A stretch of DNA of 64,000 bases from positions 2,559,132 through 2,623,131 of the forward strand of contig NZ_SJPI01000001.1 in assembly GCF_007859865.1 (NCBI RefSeq), given 5' to 3'. This DNA is from Rubripirellula amarantea (GTDB lineage Bacteria > Planctomycetota > Planctomycetia > Pirellulales > Pirellulaceae). This document shows positions 38,766 through 48,203 of the stretch, piece by piece. Numbering within the stretch: the stretch's first letter is position 1; every line of letters begins with the position of its first letter. The notes beneath the pieces were generated by a model, which saw nothing but the letters and a program-made list of their open reading frames with translations, did not search any database and had not been told where the DNA came from. The position numbers and the translations under genes are program-made.

Positions 38766-40136
38766 TTAAGCGAATGATGCCAGCACGCTCTTGGCCGCGT
38801 CGATCGTTTCGTCGATCATGGCCTCGGTGTGAGTGCGGCCAAAGAATAAAGCTTCGAATTGGCTGCAAGGCATGTAAACGCCCTTGCTGATCAGGCCCCA
38901 GAAGTATCTACCGAACGCTTCGCGATCCGATTGGTCTGCATCCGCCCACTCGTTGACTGGATCGGTATTGAAGAACAGCGTCATCATGCTACCTACGGCC
39001 TGCACCTGATAATCAATCCCCGCATCAAAGGCAGCTTGATCAAGTCCTTGGGCCAATCGAATTCCTAGATTCTCTAGGTACTCATAGGGCGGGTCGTTTC
39101 GTAAGATTTCCAGCGTCTTGCTACCCGCCGCTACGGCAACCGGGTTGCCGCTTAGTGTTCCCGCTTGAAACACTTTGCCCGCTGGTAAGACTTGGTCCAT
39201 GATGTCGGCGCGGCCGCCATAAGCACCCAGTGGCATGCCGCCCCCGACAATTTTGCCAAGCGTTGTCATGTCGGGAGTGACTCCGAATCGCTCCTGTGCG
39301 CCTCCGAATGCCAGTCGGAAACCCGTCATGACTTCGTCGAAAATCAAGATTGAACCGTCGCGAGTGGTTTCATCGCGAAGCGTTTGCAGGAACTCTGGCG
39401 ACCCGGCAACACACCCCATGTTGCCGACCACAGGCTCTAAAATGACGGCCGCTATTTCACCCGGGTGTTTCGCGAAGGCTGCTTTCACACCTGCGACGTC
39501 GTTGTATCGAAGCACGATTGTGTCTTTACCGGCACCTTTGGTCACGCCCGGTGAATCGGGCACTCCCAATGTCGCGGCGGCACTTCCGGCGGCAACAAGC
39601 AGGCTATCGACATGACCGTGATAGTTGCCTGAAAATTTAATGATCTTATCGCGGCCCGTTGCGCCTCGGGCAACACGGATAGCACTCATGGTTGCTTCGG
39701 TGCCGCTATTGACCAACCGAACTTTCTCTACGCTTGGCACCGCTTCAATGATTTGCTCGGCCAGTCGAGATTCGGCTTCGGTGGGGGCGCCATAACTGGT
39801 ACCACGCTGTGCCGCTTTGGTGATCGCTTCGATGACCTCGGGATGTGCGTGACCCAGAATCATTGGTCCCCAAGATCCGATGTAGTCGATAAACCGCCGC
39901 CCATCGATGTCGAACAGGTAAGGACCTTCGGCCCGTTCGATAAACAAAGGTGTTCCGCCAACGGCGCCGAACGCTCGAGCAGGACTATTGACGCCACCTG
40001 GCATTAAGCGATGGGCGCGGGAAAATGCCTCGGCACTGCGAGGACCAACGTCATGGGAATTTGCAAGGGACAAGTGTCGAACTCTAGCGATGCGAGTGAA
40101 AGGAACGTCGAACGCCCCTAGTCTATCGGCTAACAT
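38766..40136 (-). CDS. hemL: Glutamate-1-semialdehyde 2,1-aminomutase
   Basis: PLP enzyme that makes 5-aminolevulinate from glutamate 1-semialdehyde in the C5 haem pathway. Family blocks are clear: AHRLMPGGVNSPARAF, DYIGSWGPMILGHAHP, VNSGTEATMSA, FSGNYHGHVDSLLVAAGS, FDEVMTGFR, and the PLP-lysine segment TTLGKIVGGGMPLGAYGG. The ATG at 40136 is listed; a TTG at 40073 would give 435 residues, closer to E. coli HemL (426), and a GTG at 40166 is also open. No haem gene adjoins it. Confidence 0.95.
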   Translation of the reverse strand: MLADRLGAFDVPFTRIARVRHLSLANSHDVGPRSAEAFSRAHRLMPGGVNSPARAFGAVGGTPLFIERAEGPYLFDIDGRRFIDYIGSWGPMILGHAHPEVIEAITKAAQRGTSYGAPTEAESRLAEQIIEAVPSVEKVRLVNSGTEATMSAIRVARGATGRDKIIKFSGNYHGHVDSLLVAAGSAAATLGVPDSPGVTKGAGKDTIVLRYNDVAGVKAAFAKHPGEIAAVILEPVVGNMGCVAGSPEFLQTLRDETTRDGSILIFDEVMTGFRLAFGGAQERFGVTPDMTTLGKIVGGGMPLGAYGGRADIMDQVLPAGKVFQAGTLSGNPVAVAAGSKTLEILRNDPPYEYLENLGIRLAQGLDQAAFDAGIDYQVQAVGSMMTLFFNTDPVNEWADADQSDREAFGRYFWGLISKGVYMPCSQFEALFFGRTHTEAMIDETIDAAKSVLASFA

Positions 40137-40240
40137 CGCTTCGCCAAAGCACTCATCAAGTTGCACTCACCACGCCACACCGCCGAGTGAATCCAAATGC
40201 ACCGGCAAACCTGTCCTATCGGGTAGGCCTCGGCTTGCAT

Positions 40241-40254
40241 CCCCTTCGAAGGGG
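40241..40254. repeat. Perfect 14-bp palindrome CCCCTTCGAAGGGG
   Basis: In the gap between the zinc-ribbon gene stop and the hemL start, on the hemL side. A second, spaced inverted repeat CGGAAC...GTTCCG follows (40255-40284). It could be an operator for hemL or a stem-loop; no T-run is present. Confidence 0.4.
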
Positions 40255-40300
40255 CGGAACTGATAGGGGAACAGGCCGTTCCGCTGAAATAGCAATCTTG

Positions 40301-40660
40301 CTAGCTGGCTTCGCCACTCAGCTTTTTCAAATAATCCGGAGCCGAGCCCACATAGCATTTGCAACTCTGGCAAACGCTCACTGCAATGGAAATGCTTGCC
40401 TTGCACCGTGGGCAAGGTCGCAACAAGTTCGCGTGGTTCATTCTTGGTGGTGGGGGCAGCGGTTCGAGGTCGCCCAAAATTCGCATGACGCCCGATTCCG
40501 AAAGCGGGTCCCGGTGCACTGTTTTGCTGGCGGCGTTCGGGTCGACCACCTCGACTTTGCTTCTGCAGCTCGGGCAAAGTACAGTCTTTCCAAAATGCTG
40601 CTCTCTGGCGAGAAATTTATGCCCTTGTTGGCACGAAATCGTAATCGTTTCCATCGTCAT
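40301..40660 (-). CDS. Small zinc-ribbon protein
   Basis: 119 residues from ATG 40660, or 117 from the ATG at 40654. The first half has ISCQQGHKF and CPSCRSK, an incomplete MJ0042-like ribbon; the second half has CPRCKASISI...CQSCKC, a full CxxC...CxxC finger. The linker is Pro-rich. Function unknown. Confidence 0.65.
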   Translation of the reverse strand: MTMETITISCQQGHKFLAREQHFGKTVLCPSCRSKVEVVDPNAASKTVHRDPLSESGVMRILGDLEPLPPPPRMNHANLLRPCPRCKASISIAVSVCQSCKCYVGSAPDYLKKLSGEAS

Positions 40661-40867
40661 TCTTTCGTGTAATTGCCGTGCGTGTTGCCCTTAAAATTCA
40701 ACCATGGCCTCGGATGAAGGTTCTGGTTCAAGCAAAACTTTTTGCTTTTGTGTTTCTCTAGTGATTCGCTGGCCGCATAGCATTCTTGGTTCCATTTGCA
40801 GCCTTTTCTCTTCGTCTCGTTCTGTAACGGGGATATTCGTCCGGCGGCCGTTGAGGATAATGAAGCA

Positions 40868-41554
40868 ATGCAAAAAATCATGCTTGTCGAAGATGACGCT
40901 GAACTTGCGTCAATGGTGGCCGATTTTCTTCGTAGCGAGTCCTACGACGTTACGATCGAATACAACGGTGCAAAAGCAGTTCAGCGGATCCTTACCGAAT
41001 CGTTTGACGCGATCATTTTGGACATTGGATTACCGGGAATGGATGGCATCCAAGTTTGCCGAACGGTACGTTCCGATTTTGAAGGTCCAATCCTCGTCTT
41101 AACCGCGCGAGGCGAAGAGGTGGACGAAGTGATCGCGCTCGAGGTTGGCGCGGATGACTACATGGCAAAGCCGGTGCGGCCAAAGGCGCTGTTGGCTCGC
41201 ATTAAGTTGCATCTTCGTCGCGGCGAACCTCATGAAACAAGTGACGGCGCGGTCATCTCAATCGATGGAATCGAGATTGATCCGGCTAGCCGGGTCGTCA
41301 AAGTCGATGGCGTCGACGTGCACCTCACCACAGCCGAGTTCGATTTAATGTTTTACTTGGCTCAAGGAGCCGGCAAGGTAATCGGGCGAAGTGAGATTTA
41401 TCAGGCGTTGTTAGGAATGCCGTACGACGGACTTGATCGTTCGATTGACTTACGAGTATCGCGACTACGCAAGAAAATTGGCGATGATCCGCATCAACCC
41501 GATCGAATCAAGTCAGTCCGTGGAGTGGGGTACATGTTGGCGCGACAAGCATGA
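40868..41554 (+). CDS. OmpR-family response regulator, RstA-like
   Basis: 228 residues from ATG 40868, with GAGGA upstream. Receiver domain: acidic pair D9/D10, phospho-acceptor D52 in ILDIGLPGMDG, T79, K101 in DYMAKPVRP. C-terminal winged helix with LTTAEFDLMFYLA, the recognition region DGLDRSIDLRVSRLRKKIGDD and the closing IKSVRGVGYMLAR. The stop overlaps the kinase start by four bases, so the two are co-translated. It would bind DNA when phosphorylated by the partner kinase. Confidence 0.95.
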   Translation: MQKIMLVEDDAELASMVADFLRSESYDVTIEYNGAKAVQRILTESFDAIILDIGLPGMDGIQVCRTVRSDFEGPILVLTARGEEVDEVIALEVGADDYMAKPVRPKALLARIKLHLRRGEPHETSDGAVISIDGIEIDPASRVVKVDGVDVHLTTAEFDLMFYLAQGAGKVIGRSEIYQALLGMPYDGLDRSIDLRVSRLRKKIGDDPHQPDRIKSVRGVGYMLARQA

Positions 41555-42900
41555 CGCGTTTGTTCTTGCGGTTCTATATCGGCGTCCTCATCATTTTGAT
41601 CGCTGCATGGTTTATCCAAGCGTACGTTTACTCGCGCTCGAATGAAAAGGAGAACATTAAGACGATCGAAGAAGCGCTTGGCGGGGGCGCGCGACTAGCT
41701 CGGGACGAGTTGATGTCAGCACCACCGCACGAACGTGCTCAAGTTCTCATTGACATTCAACGACGTTTTGATTTTCCGATCACAATCCGGAAAAAAGGTT
41801 TTGTCGGTTTGCCACCCGATGGTCCCCAGCGACTGCAGGCTGAGAAAGCTGTTTTTTGGGCAAATGTGGTCATCGTTGACATGCCCGATACTGGTCAATG
41901 GATGGTATTTGGTCCGTTGCCAAAGTTTCCTGGCCCCAGTCAGCCTTGGGTTTCGATCGGTCTAGGAACAGTCTTGTTGCTTGCCGCCCTCGCGATTGCC
42001 ATCTTGCTACGCCCGGTGGTGATCCAGCTTCGCAGCGTTGAACGCGCAGCCTCAGCCATTTCCGAGGGAGACTTCTCTGCCAGAATCGAGAGCGGTCGCT
42101 TTCGCCGTAGTTTGCCGATCGCTGGGGCGTTCAACTCGATGGCTGATCGAATGCAAAACTTGCTTCAGTCGCAACGTGATCTCCTGCAATCGGTATCGCA
42201 TGAACTTCGCACGCCGCTAGCACGAATTCGTTTTGCAACCGAGTTGCTAGGGGAGGCCGAATCTGGTGACGATCGTAAGAGACGTTTGAACGCGATCGAC
42301 GATGCAACGAAACAACTCGACGAACTGGTAGAAGAACTGCTGACGTTCATTCGTCTGGATTCTACAACCAACTCAAAGGGTGCCAACGAGTATGGCATGG
42401 ACGATCGTCATGCGATCGAGCTAAGTGACTTGCTTGATGAATGGGTTGAAGTAAATCGTTCGCTTTATCCAGACATCTGTTTCGAGAACCAAGTCGAGCA
42501 GTCCGTTGGTGTCATGGGCAATCGACGGCTCTTGATTCGTGCACTTGGTAATGTCTTGCACAATGCCGGAAGGCATGCCAAGCAATGCGTGACGGTTACC
42601 GCTGAAATCACGCCCCCCTGCGATGCGGCCAACGAGACGTTGTCGAATCAGGTCAGGATCTTCGTCGACGATGATGGCGCAGGCGTCGCTGAGGCTGATC
42701 GGATACGAGTCTTCGAGCCTTTCGTTCGTCTGGACAATGCACGCGGTCAGGGCACCGGTTTAGGATTGGCTCTCGTCAAGCGAATCGTTCGCCGCTTCAA
42801 TGGCGATATTGTTGTGACCGATAGCCCTAAGGGCGGAGCCCGATTGGTTGTCAACCTTCCCGCGGGCACGATTGACGATGGACCCGGAACAATCGACTAG
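41551..42900 (+). CDS. Sensor histidine kinase, RstB-like
   Basis: 449 residues. Membrane segments at about 4-26 and 133-155 enclose a periplasmic sensor region of 105 residues. HAMP follows (LRSVERAASAISEGDFSARIE), then the phospho-acceptor box SHELRTPLARIRFATELL with H217, N-box LGNVLHNAGRHA near 332-343, G1 DDDGAGV near 373 and G2 GQGTGLGLALVK near 399-410. The order and the sensor length match E. coli RstB. The signal is unknown. Confidence 0.95.
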   Translation: MTRLFLRFYIGVLIILIAAWFIQAYVYSRSNEKENIKTIEEALGGGARLARDELMSAPPHERAQVLIDIQRRFDFPITIRKKGFVGLPPDGPQRLQAEKAVFWANVVIVDMPDTGQWMVFGPLPKFPGPSQPWVSIGLGTVLLLAALAIAILLRPVVIQLRSVERAASAISEGDFSARIESGRFRRSLPIAGAFNSMADRMQNLLQSQRDLLQSVSHELRTPLARIRFATELLGEAESGDDRKRRLNAIDDATKQLDELVEELLTFIRLDSTTNSKGANEYGMDDRHAIELSDLLDEWVEVNRSLYPDICFENQVEQSVGVMGNRRLLIRALGNVLHNAGRHAKQCVTVTAEITPPCDAANETLSNQVRIFVDDDGAGVAEADRIRVFEPFVRLDNARGQGTGLGLALVKRIVRRFNGDIVVTDSPKGGARLVVNLPAGTIDDGPGTID

Positions 42901-43187
42901 CGGAATATGCAAGCTGATTCTGGCTCACGATCGCTGGGGGGAAATTGCGAACGGTGGCCCAGGCCGGTGCCCATGCACTGCAACATTCGCCCAGCCTCGC
43001 TTCGGTGGCTTTCCTTGCCTCGCTGCTTTGAATTTTGTCGCTTTCGGTGCTGGATGTGTCGTTGGACGAGGTCCCGGGGCTTAGCGTCTAGACAGAGATG
43101 TCTACTTGGGTGCTAACGATGGCTCGACCGAGTATCATTTTGGGGTAGTCTCTCACGCACCCCGCACTCATTGAGGTCGATTGTTCC

Positions 43188-44561
43188 ATGGACCGCCGCA
43201 ACTTTATTCGCAACTGCACCGCTGCCACCGTCACTGCGGCCGCCGTTCAAAGCCAAGTTCAAAACTACGCTTACGCCGCGCCGGGGAATAAACCACGACG
43301 CGTCGGATTGATTGGTTGCGGTTGGTACGGCAAGCTCGACCTGTTGGGATTGATGGCGGTCGAACCCATTGAAGTGGTGTCGCTCTGCGACGTAGACAAC
43401 AATCTGCTTAGCGAAGCTGCTGACTTGGTCGAAGGTCGACAAGTTTCCAAGAAGCGGCCTCGCGTTTATAGCGACTACCGCGAATTGTTGGCCGAGAAGG
43501 ATTTGGACATTGTCCTGATCGGCACACCTGATCACTGGCATGCACTTCCAATGATCGCCGCTGTCGAATCCGGGGCCGATGTTTATGTTCAAAAGCCCAC
43601 GGGCGTGGACGTGCTCGAGAGCAAGGCCATGTTGGATGCAGCACGCCGCACCGGACGTATCGTGCAGGTGGGGACTCAACGTCGCAGCACGCCGCACTTG
43701 ATGGAAGCAAAAGAGAAGATTGTCGATGCGGGCTTGCTGGGGGATATCGCGCACGCGGAAGCTTGCTGTTACTACCACATGCGGGCTAAAGCTCATCCAC
43801 CGGCGATTCAGCCGCCTGACTACTTCGATTACGAAGCATGGACAGGACCGGCGCCGATGCGTCCTTACACCGAGTTGGTTCATCCACGTTCTTGGCGAGC
43901 CTTCATGGAGTATGGCAACGGGATCGTTGGCGATATGTGTGTGCACATGCTTGATATGATCCGCTGGCAACTCGGGCTGGGTTGGCCCAAGCGAATTAGC
44001 AGTTCGGGAGGCATTTTCGTGGATACCGAATCGCTCGCAAATATTACCGACACTCAAAACGCTCTTTACGAATTCGACGATTTGGATGTCGCTTGGACTC
44101 ATCGCAGTTGGGGCGACGCACCGGATCCCGAGTTTCCCTGGGCAGGAGTCATCTACGGTACCAAGGGCACATTGAAGTTAAGTGTCGACAAGTATCGCTT
44201 CACACCGCGCGGGGGTGGCAAAGCAATCGAAGCAAATGCCGTGGTGGAACTTGACAAGTATCCATCGGACGAAGAGGACGTCAAAAAGTGGCGTGCTGAG
44301 TTGAAAGTTCAGTCTGCCATTCGGCAGCACATGCGAAACTTCTTAGCTGCGATCGATGATCGGTCACTTCCGATCGCCGACATTGAACAGGCTCACATCA
44401 GTAGTGCTTCGTGCTTCATGGCGAACATCGCGATGAAGATAGGTCGGACCATCGAATTTGATCCGAAGACTCACACCGCGGTTGGTGATGAGGAAGCGAC
44501 CGCTTTGTTCAAGCGAGATTATCGCGCACCGTATGTGCATCCATCGGACGCAAATGCTTAG
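43188..44561 (+). CDS. Exported Gfo/Idh/MocA-family oxidoreductase
   Basis: 457 residues. MDRRNFIRN with an Ala/Thr/Val stretch and AYAAPG is a twin-arginine-type signal, so the protein is likely exported folded with its cofactor. Rossmann motif GLIGCGWYGKLDLLG near 37-51, then the family signature with the catalytic Lys in VYVQKPTGVD near 141-150. The C-terminal half is the usual beta sheet dimer domain. Reaction type: NAD(P)-linked oxidation or epimerisation of a sugar or inositol. A long antisense reading frame (43113-44102) is a shadow. The PQQ-repeat gene begins about 30 bases after the stop. Confidence 0.9.
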   Translation: MDRRNFIRNCTAATVTAAAVQSQVQNYAYAAPGNKPRRVGLIGCGWYGKLDLLGLMAVEPIEVVSLCDVDNNLLSEAADLVEGRQVSKKRPRVYSDYRELLAEKDLDIVLIGTPDHWHALPMIAAVESGADVYVQKPTGVDVLESKAMLDAARRTGRIVQVGTQRRSTPHLMEAKEKIVDAGLLGDIAHAEACCYYHMRAKAHPPAIQPPDYFDYEAWTGPAPMRPYTELVHPRSWRAFMEYGNGIVGDMCVHMLDMIRWQLGLGWPKRISSSGGIFVDTESLANITDTQNALYEFDDLDVAWTHRSWGDAPDPEFPWAGVIYGTKGTLKLSVDKYRFTPRGGGKAIEANAVVELDKYPSDEEDVKKWRAELKVQSAIRQHMRNFLAAIDDRSLPIADIEQAHISSASCFMANIAMKIGRTIEFDPKTHTAVGDEEATALFKRDYRAPYVHPSDANA

Positions 44562-44592
44562 TTTCTATCAGTCCTTCATTGCAGTAGATCGC

Positions 44593-45921
44593 ATGTCAGC
44601 TTGTACGCTAAACCGACTTCAATATCTCGTTTGTGTAGTGCTGGGGTTGGGCTGGTTTTCGTTTGCCCCGGCTGAAGATTGGCCGCAATGGCGTGGTGTG
44701 AATCGAGATGCTGCGATTACCGATACCAATATCACCGATCAGTTCTCCGATCAGATTTTGCCTCGGAGATGGAAGGTTGACATTGGGGCCGGGTATAGCG
44801 GTCCAACGGTGGCGGCCGGACGGGTGTATGTGACCGATCGAGGTTTACCCGACTCGGAAAACGAGATCGAGCGTGTGCTTTGCTTCGACGCCAAAGACGG
44901 TCAATTGATTTGGAAGCACCAGTACGATTCGGTCTATCAAATTGGATATCGTGCGGGCCCGCGTGCTGCCGTCACGGTGCACGAGGGCAAGGCAATATCC
45001 GTTGGCGCGATGGGACACCTCTTTTGTTTCGATGCGGCTACGGGTGATATTCTTTGGCAGCATGATTTGGCAAACGAATACGGAGTGCGGATGCCAATTT
45101 GGGGAATCGCTGGATCGCCGTTGGTGGTTAGCGGATTGGTCATCCAGATTGCGGCGGGTCAGAACGATCAATGCGTGATGGCTTTCGACTTGAACACCGG
45201 GGAACGCAAGTGGCACTCCATTGACGAGCGAGCCGGATATTCATCGCCGATCGTAATTGAGCAAGCAGGACAAAAAGTGGTGGTGTGTTACACCGGCGAG
45301 AGCGTATCAGGTTTGGATCCTGAAACAGGAAACGTACACTGGCGAGTCGACTATCCGCCTCGCAACATGCCCATTGGTGTTCCTACGCCCGCAGTCGAAG
45401 GCAACAAAATTTTCGTTTCGTCTTTCTACGATGGATCGCTGCTAATCGAGTTTGATTCAAAGTCACTTAGTGCCAAGCGACTTTGGCATCGAGTTGGTAT
45501 CGACGAGAAGAATACCGATGCCCTGCACTGCATGATTAGCGGGCCGCTGATCAAAGGAGATTTCGTCTACGGGGTCGATAGCTATGGTGAACTCCGTTGC
45601 CTCGACCTGAAGACTGGCGATCGTGTTTGGGAATCTGACCAAGCGGTAAAGCGGTCACGTTGGGCAACCATTCACACCATTCAGCATGGCCACAATGAGA
45701 TCATGCTGAACGACCAAGGGCATTTGATTCTGGCATCACTGACGCCTGAAGGTTACAAGGAATTTGACCGCGCCGCTCTGATCAAGCCGACGAAGTTGCA
45801 ACTCAACCGCCGTGATGGCGTTGTGTGGTCGCATCCCGCAATCGCTGATGGTTTGGTTTACGCACGCAGCGATACGGAATTGGTTTGCGCGTCGATTCGC
45901 AAAGAAGACCATGCTCGCTAG
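44593..45921 (+). CDS. Exported PQQ-type beta-propeller protein
   Basis: 442 residues from ATG 44593 with a clear signal (QYLVCVVLGLGWFSFAPAED). The mature protein starts WPQWRGVNRD, a common start in planctomycete PQQ-repeat proteins, and holds several blades of the type GxVYVTDR...VLCFDAKDGQLIWKH, as in PQQ dehydrogenases and BamB. No catalytic Asp/Ca site of quinoprotein dehydrogenases was picked out. Its stop shares four bases with the stop of the convergent RbsD/FucU gene. Confidence 0.85.
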   Translation: MSACTLNRLQYLVCVVLGLGWFSFAPAEDWPQWRGVNRDAAITDTNITDQFSDQILPRRWKVDIGAGYSGPTVAAGRVYVTDRGLPDSENEIERVLCFDAKDGQLIWKHQYDSVYQIGYRAGPRAAVTVHEGKAISVGAMGHLFCFDAATGDILWQHDLANEYGVRMPIWGIAGSPLVVSGLVIQIAAGQNDQCVMAFDLNTGERKWHSIDERAGYSSPIVIEQAGQKVVVCYTGESVSGLDPETGNVHWRVDYPPRNMPIGVPTPAVEGNKIFVSSFYDGSLLIEFDSKSLSAKRLWHRVGIDEKNTDALHCMISGPLIKGDFVYGVDSYGELRCLDLKTGDRVWESDQAVKRSRWATIHTIQHGHNEIMLNDQGHLILASLTPEGYKEFDRAALIKPTKLQLNRRDGVVWSHPAIADGLVYARSDTELVCASIRKEDHAR

Positions 45922-46364
45922 TCCATCCGCACGCCGATGGTCAGCAAGATGTTGGCGTAGCGTTGTTGGTCAGCGGTTTGGATGGTGAGCACGTGATCAT
46001 TGGTGCTGACCGCCTCGTAGAACTTCCATTTGTCGGTGGGTTGCAATTCCACATCAATTCCACTGGCCTTGATCGTTTTGCGATAGTCATCCCAAACCGG
46101 TGGATCACCGTCAAGCGCGTACGGCCCATCGGTTTCCGTTTCCATGGTTCGAATCTCTTCGACTGGAATGGCAGATAGCAGTGCTTCGAGCACTTGATCG
46201 CAGGTGGGCACACCAGGCATCAAATTGAGGCTAACCAGAGTCGACAGAGGGCCTCGCTTGGTGGCCGCAGGATAATTTCCATCAGCGATCAGGACGGTGC
46301 TGTGATGACCTGCTCCACCAAGAATAGCGTTGATTTGGGGATGAATGAGTTTGTGACGTAGCAT
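45918..46364 (-). CDS. RbsD/FucU-family sugar mutarotase
   Basis: 148 residues from ATG 46364; the frame is open to 46700 but that part is shadow of the protease gene. HPQINAILGGAGHHSTVLIADGNYP is the family block, with catalytic-type His in G-H-H-S and D in IADGNYP. C-terminal Y-ANILLTIGV closes the fold. It interconverts anomers of a sugar such as fucose or ribose. Lying beside the Gfo/Idh and PQQ genes, it fits a small sugar-use neighbourhood (inference). Confidence 0.9.
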   Translation of the reverse strand: MLRHKLIHPQINAILGGAGHHSTVLIADGNYPAATKRGPLSTLVSLNLMPGVPTCDQVLEALLSAIPVEEIRTMETETDGPYALDGDPPVWDDYRKTIKASGIDVELQPTDKWKFYEAVSTNDHVLTIQTADQQRYANILLTIGVRMD

Positions 46365-46489
46365 GCGTTTGATCGGTTGGGGGCAAAGGAGACAAAAACG
46401 GTCAAAATACGAAATTCCGCACTGGTTCGACGATCGCTTTGGATCGGTTACCGTGTGCATTAACGATCCCATTTTGACGGAGAGGCGAA

Positions 46490-47782
46490 TTGCCCGAAAG
46501 TCTACTATCTCGACGCCTCTCGCTGGGCACCTATGCGGGCATTCCGTTGTACGTGCATTGGTCATTCGCCCTTGCCGTCTTGTACGTGGGCCTAACCTCG
46601 TTGGATCTGGGGTGGGCGGGCGTTGGATTCTCGATCGCCCAACTCTTTGGTGTCTTTTTCTGCGTGACGTTGCACGAGTATGGCCATGCCATTGCCGCAC
46701 GCCGTTTTGGCATCGGTACTGCGGATATCACGCTATTGCCAATTGGCGGCGTGGCCCGGCTAAAAAAGATGCCTAGGATTCCGTGGCAAGAGTTGGTTGT
46801 GGCCGTTGCAGGGCCGGCTGTCAACGTTGTCATCGCAATTGTCCTGGGCGTGTTTTTGGCACTGACGATTGATCCCGAAATCTTCAGTGCGATTGGCACC
46901 TACGTGAACGCCTTGTTCCTCGAAGGACCGATCACCGACGAAACTTTGATGATGATCATGGACCTGCTTTCTCAACCGTCATGGATTGGGTTCGGTCTGT
47001 TGTTGCTGTTTGTGAATGTGATGTTAGTCGTTTTCAATATGATCCCGGCGTTTCCGATGGATGGAGGTCGCGTGTTTCGGTCCATCATGGCGATGTTCAT
47101 GGACTACCGCCGAGCGACCTTCATTGCCTCGCGAGTCGGATTGGTTTGTGCCGCCATCATGGCAATGCTAGCGCTACGCAGCAGTCCACCTAGCTTGTTT
47201 CCATTGTTCATTGCCGCGTTCATCGCCTACGCCGGCATGGCCGAAGCCCGCCAAGTGAACGTGATGGAGACCGTAAGAGGATTGACGGTCGGTGAAGTCA
47301 TGATCGAAAACACCCCATGGGTGTCCATGAACATGCCCGTTGTCGATGTCATCAAGACAATGCGATCAAGCAGCCTAACGTCGGTGCCAGTGATTTCAAT
47401 CGCCGGGACAGTGGTGGGAATGCTGTCGATTTCAGATCTACAGCGATACATGCGACAAGGAGTCGACCCGGGGGCCACAGCGGGTGAATTAGTTGATCAT
47501 GGAAAGTCAGCCTTCCCGATCTTGCAATCAGCACTGCTTGATGAAGTTCTTGGAACGCTCGATAAGCACCATCGTCAAGTTCCAGTGATCAATCAAACTT
47601 ATCAACTCGTTGGCATCCTCGATTTGGATTCGATGATGATGCGAGCCGAGCTTATCCGCGCTGCATCGACGGCTTTGGGTGAAAATGGATTTGGCCAAAT
47701 CTGGAATGGCTACTCAAGCGATCACGATTCGACGGATTCCAATCCTTATCGTCCACCAAGCCAGTTTGACGCGACCACCTAA
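46490..47782 (+). CDS. Site-2 protease family (M50) membrane peptidase with CBS pair
   Basis: 430 residues from a TTG start at 46490, supported by GGAGAGG just upstream. Zinc site H-E-Y-G-H at 62-66 in a membrane segment, third ligand in NMIPAFPMDGGRVFRS near 185. About five to six membrane segments, then two CBS domains (about 263-380), which often bind adenosyl ligands. Family members cut membrane-bound regulators. No anti-sigma factor is nearby to suggest the substrate. Confidence 0.92.
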   Translation: MPESLLSRRLSLGTYAGIPLYVHWSFALAVLYVGLTSLDLGWAGVGFSIAQLFGVFFCVTLHEYGHAIAARRFGIGTADITLLPIGGVARLKKMPRIPWQELVVAVAGPAVNVVIAIVLGVFLALTIDPEIFSAIGTYVNALFLEGPITDETLMMIMDLLSQPSWIGFGLLLLFVNVMLVVFNMIPAFPMDGGRVFRSIMAMFMDYRRATFIASRVGLVCAAIMAMLALRSSPPSLFPLFIAAFIAYAGMAEARQVNVMETVRGLTVGEVMIENTPWVSMNMPVVDVIKTMRSSSLTSVPVISIAGTVVGMLSISDLQRYMRQGVDPGATAGELVDHGKSAFPILQSALLDEVLGTLDKHHRQVPVINQTYQLVGILDLDSMMMRAELIRAASTALGENGFGQIWNGYSSDHDSTDSNPYRPPSQFDATT

Positions 47783-48203
47783 GTTTTCGCCGCTTGGGGT
47801 GGTCCACTAGGTTGGATTACCAATGGCAATGTTCGGCATCCTTTTCGGATTGCCACTCACTATTGGGCAAATGTGAGCCCAGGTAACGACAATGGGTATG
47901 AAGTTTTGAAGTGAGGTTAGTGTGTAGATTCGGGACTACGCACGATCCGTTCTTGAAGTCCTTGATGCAAGTAAGTGATGGGTGGCGTCCCGGAATCGTA
48001 TCGCACCTTCCTAGAAAGATGCTTCTAACGAGCGGAGTTCCATCCCATCGTGACTGCGACAAAGCTCATGTCACGCCCCTCTCCCCCGAGGTTTGGTTTA
48101 GCGAAGTAAACCGCGGAGGAGAACGGCGAAGTGAGCACGCCTTTCGAAACAAGTTCCGTCCCGTAAGAACTCATTTCGAGTGCGTTTTCGGTTTGGCGGT
48201 CCG
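47783..48203. other. 421-base gap between convergent genes, with stem-loops
   Basis: CCAAT-GGCAAT (47820-47830) pairs with ATTGCC (47849-47854) and ATTGG (47862-47866) in a bulged stem. GGTTTA-GCGAAG-TAAACC lies near 48094-48111. Overlapping opposite-strand reading frames of 81 and 98 codons have no ribosome site or family features. No tRNA or terminator was recognised. Confidence 0.4.

Noticed and set aside
43113-44102. 329-codon minus-strand reading frame opposite the Gfo/Idh gene
   Set aside because: Fully antisense to a clear family member; no ribosome site, no motif, composition (His, Gln, Arg, Phe) typical of a shadow frame.
45918-46700. Long 260-codon form of the RbsD/FucU gene
   Set aside because: The first 112 codons are Arg/Pro-rich shadow of the protease gene; the family block begins at the ATG at 46364.
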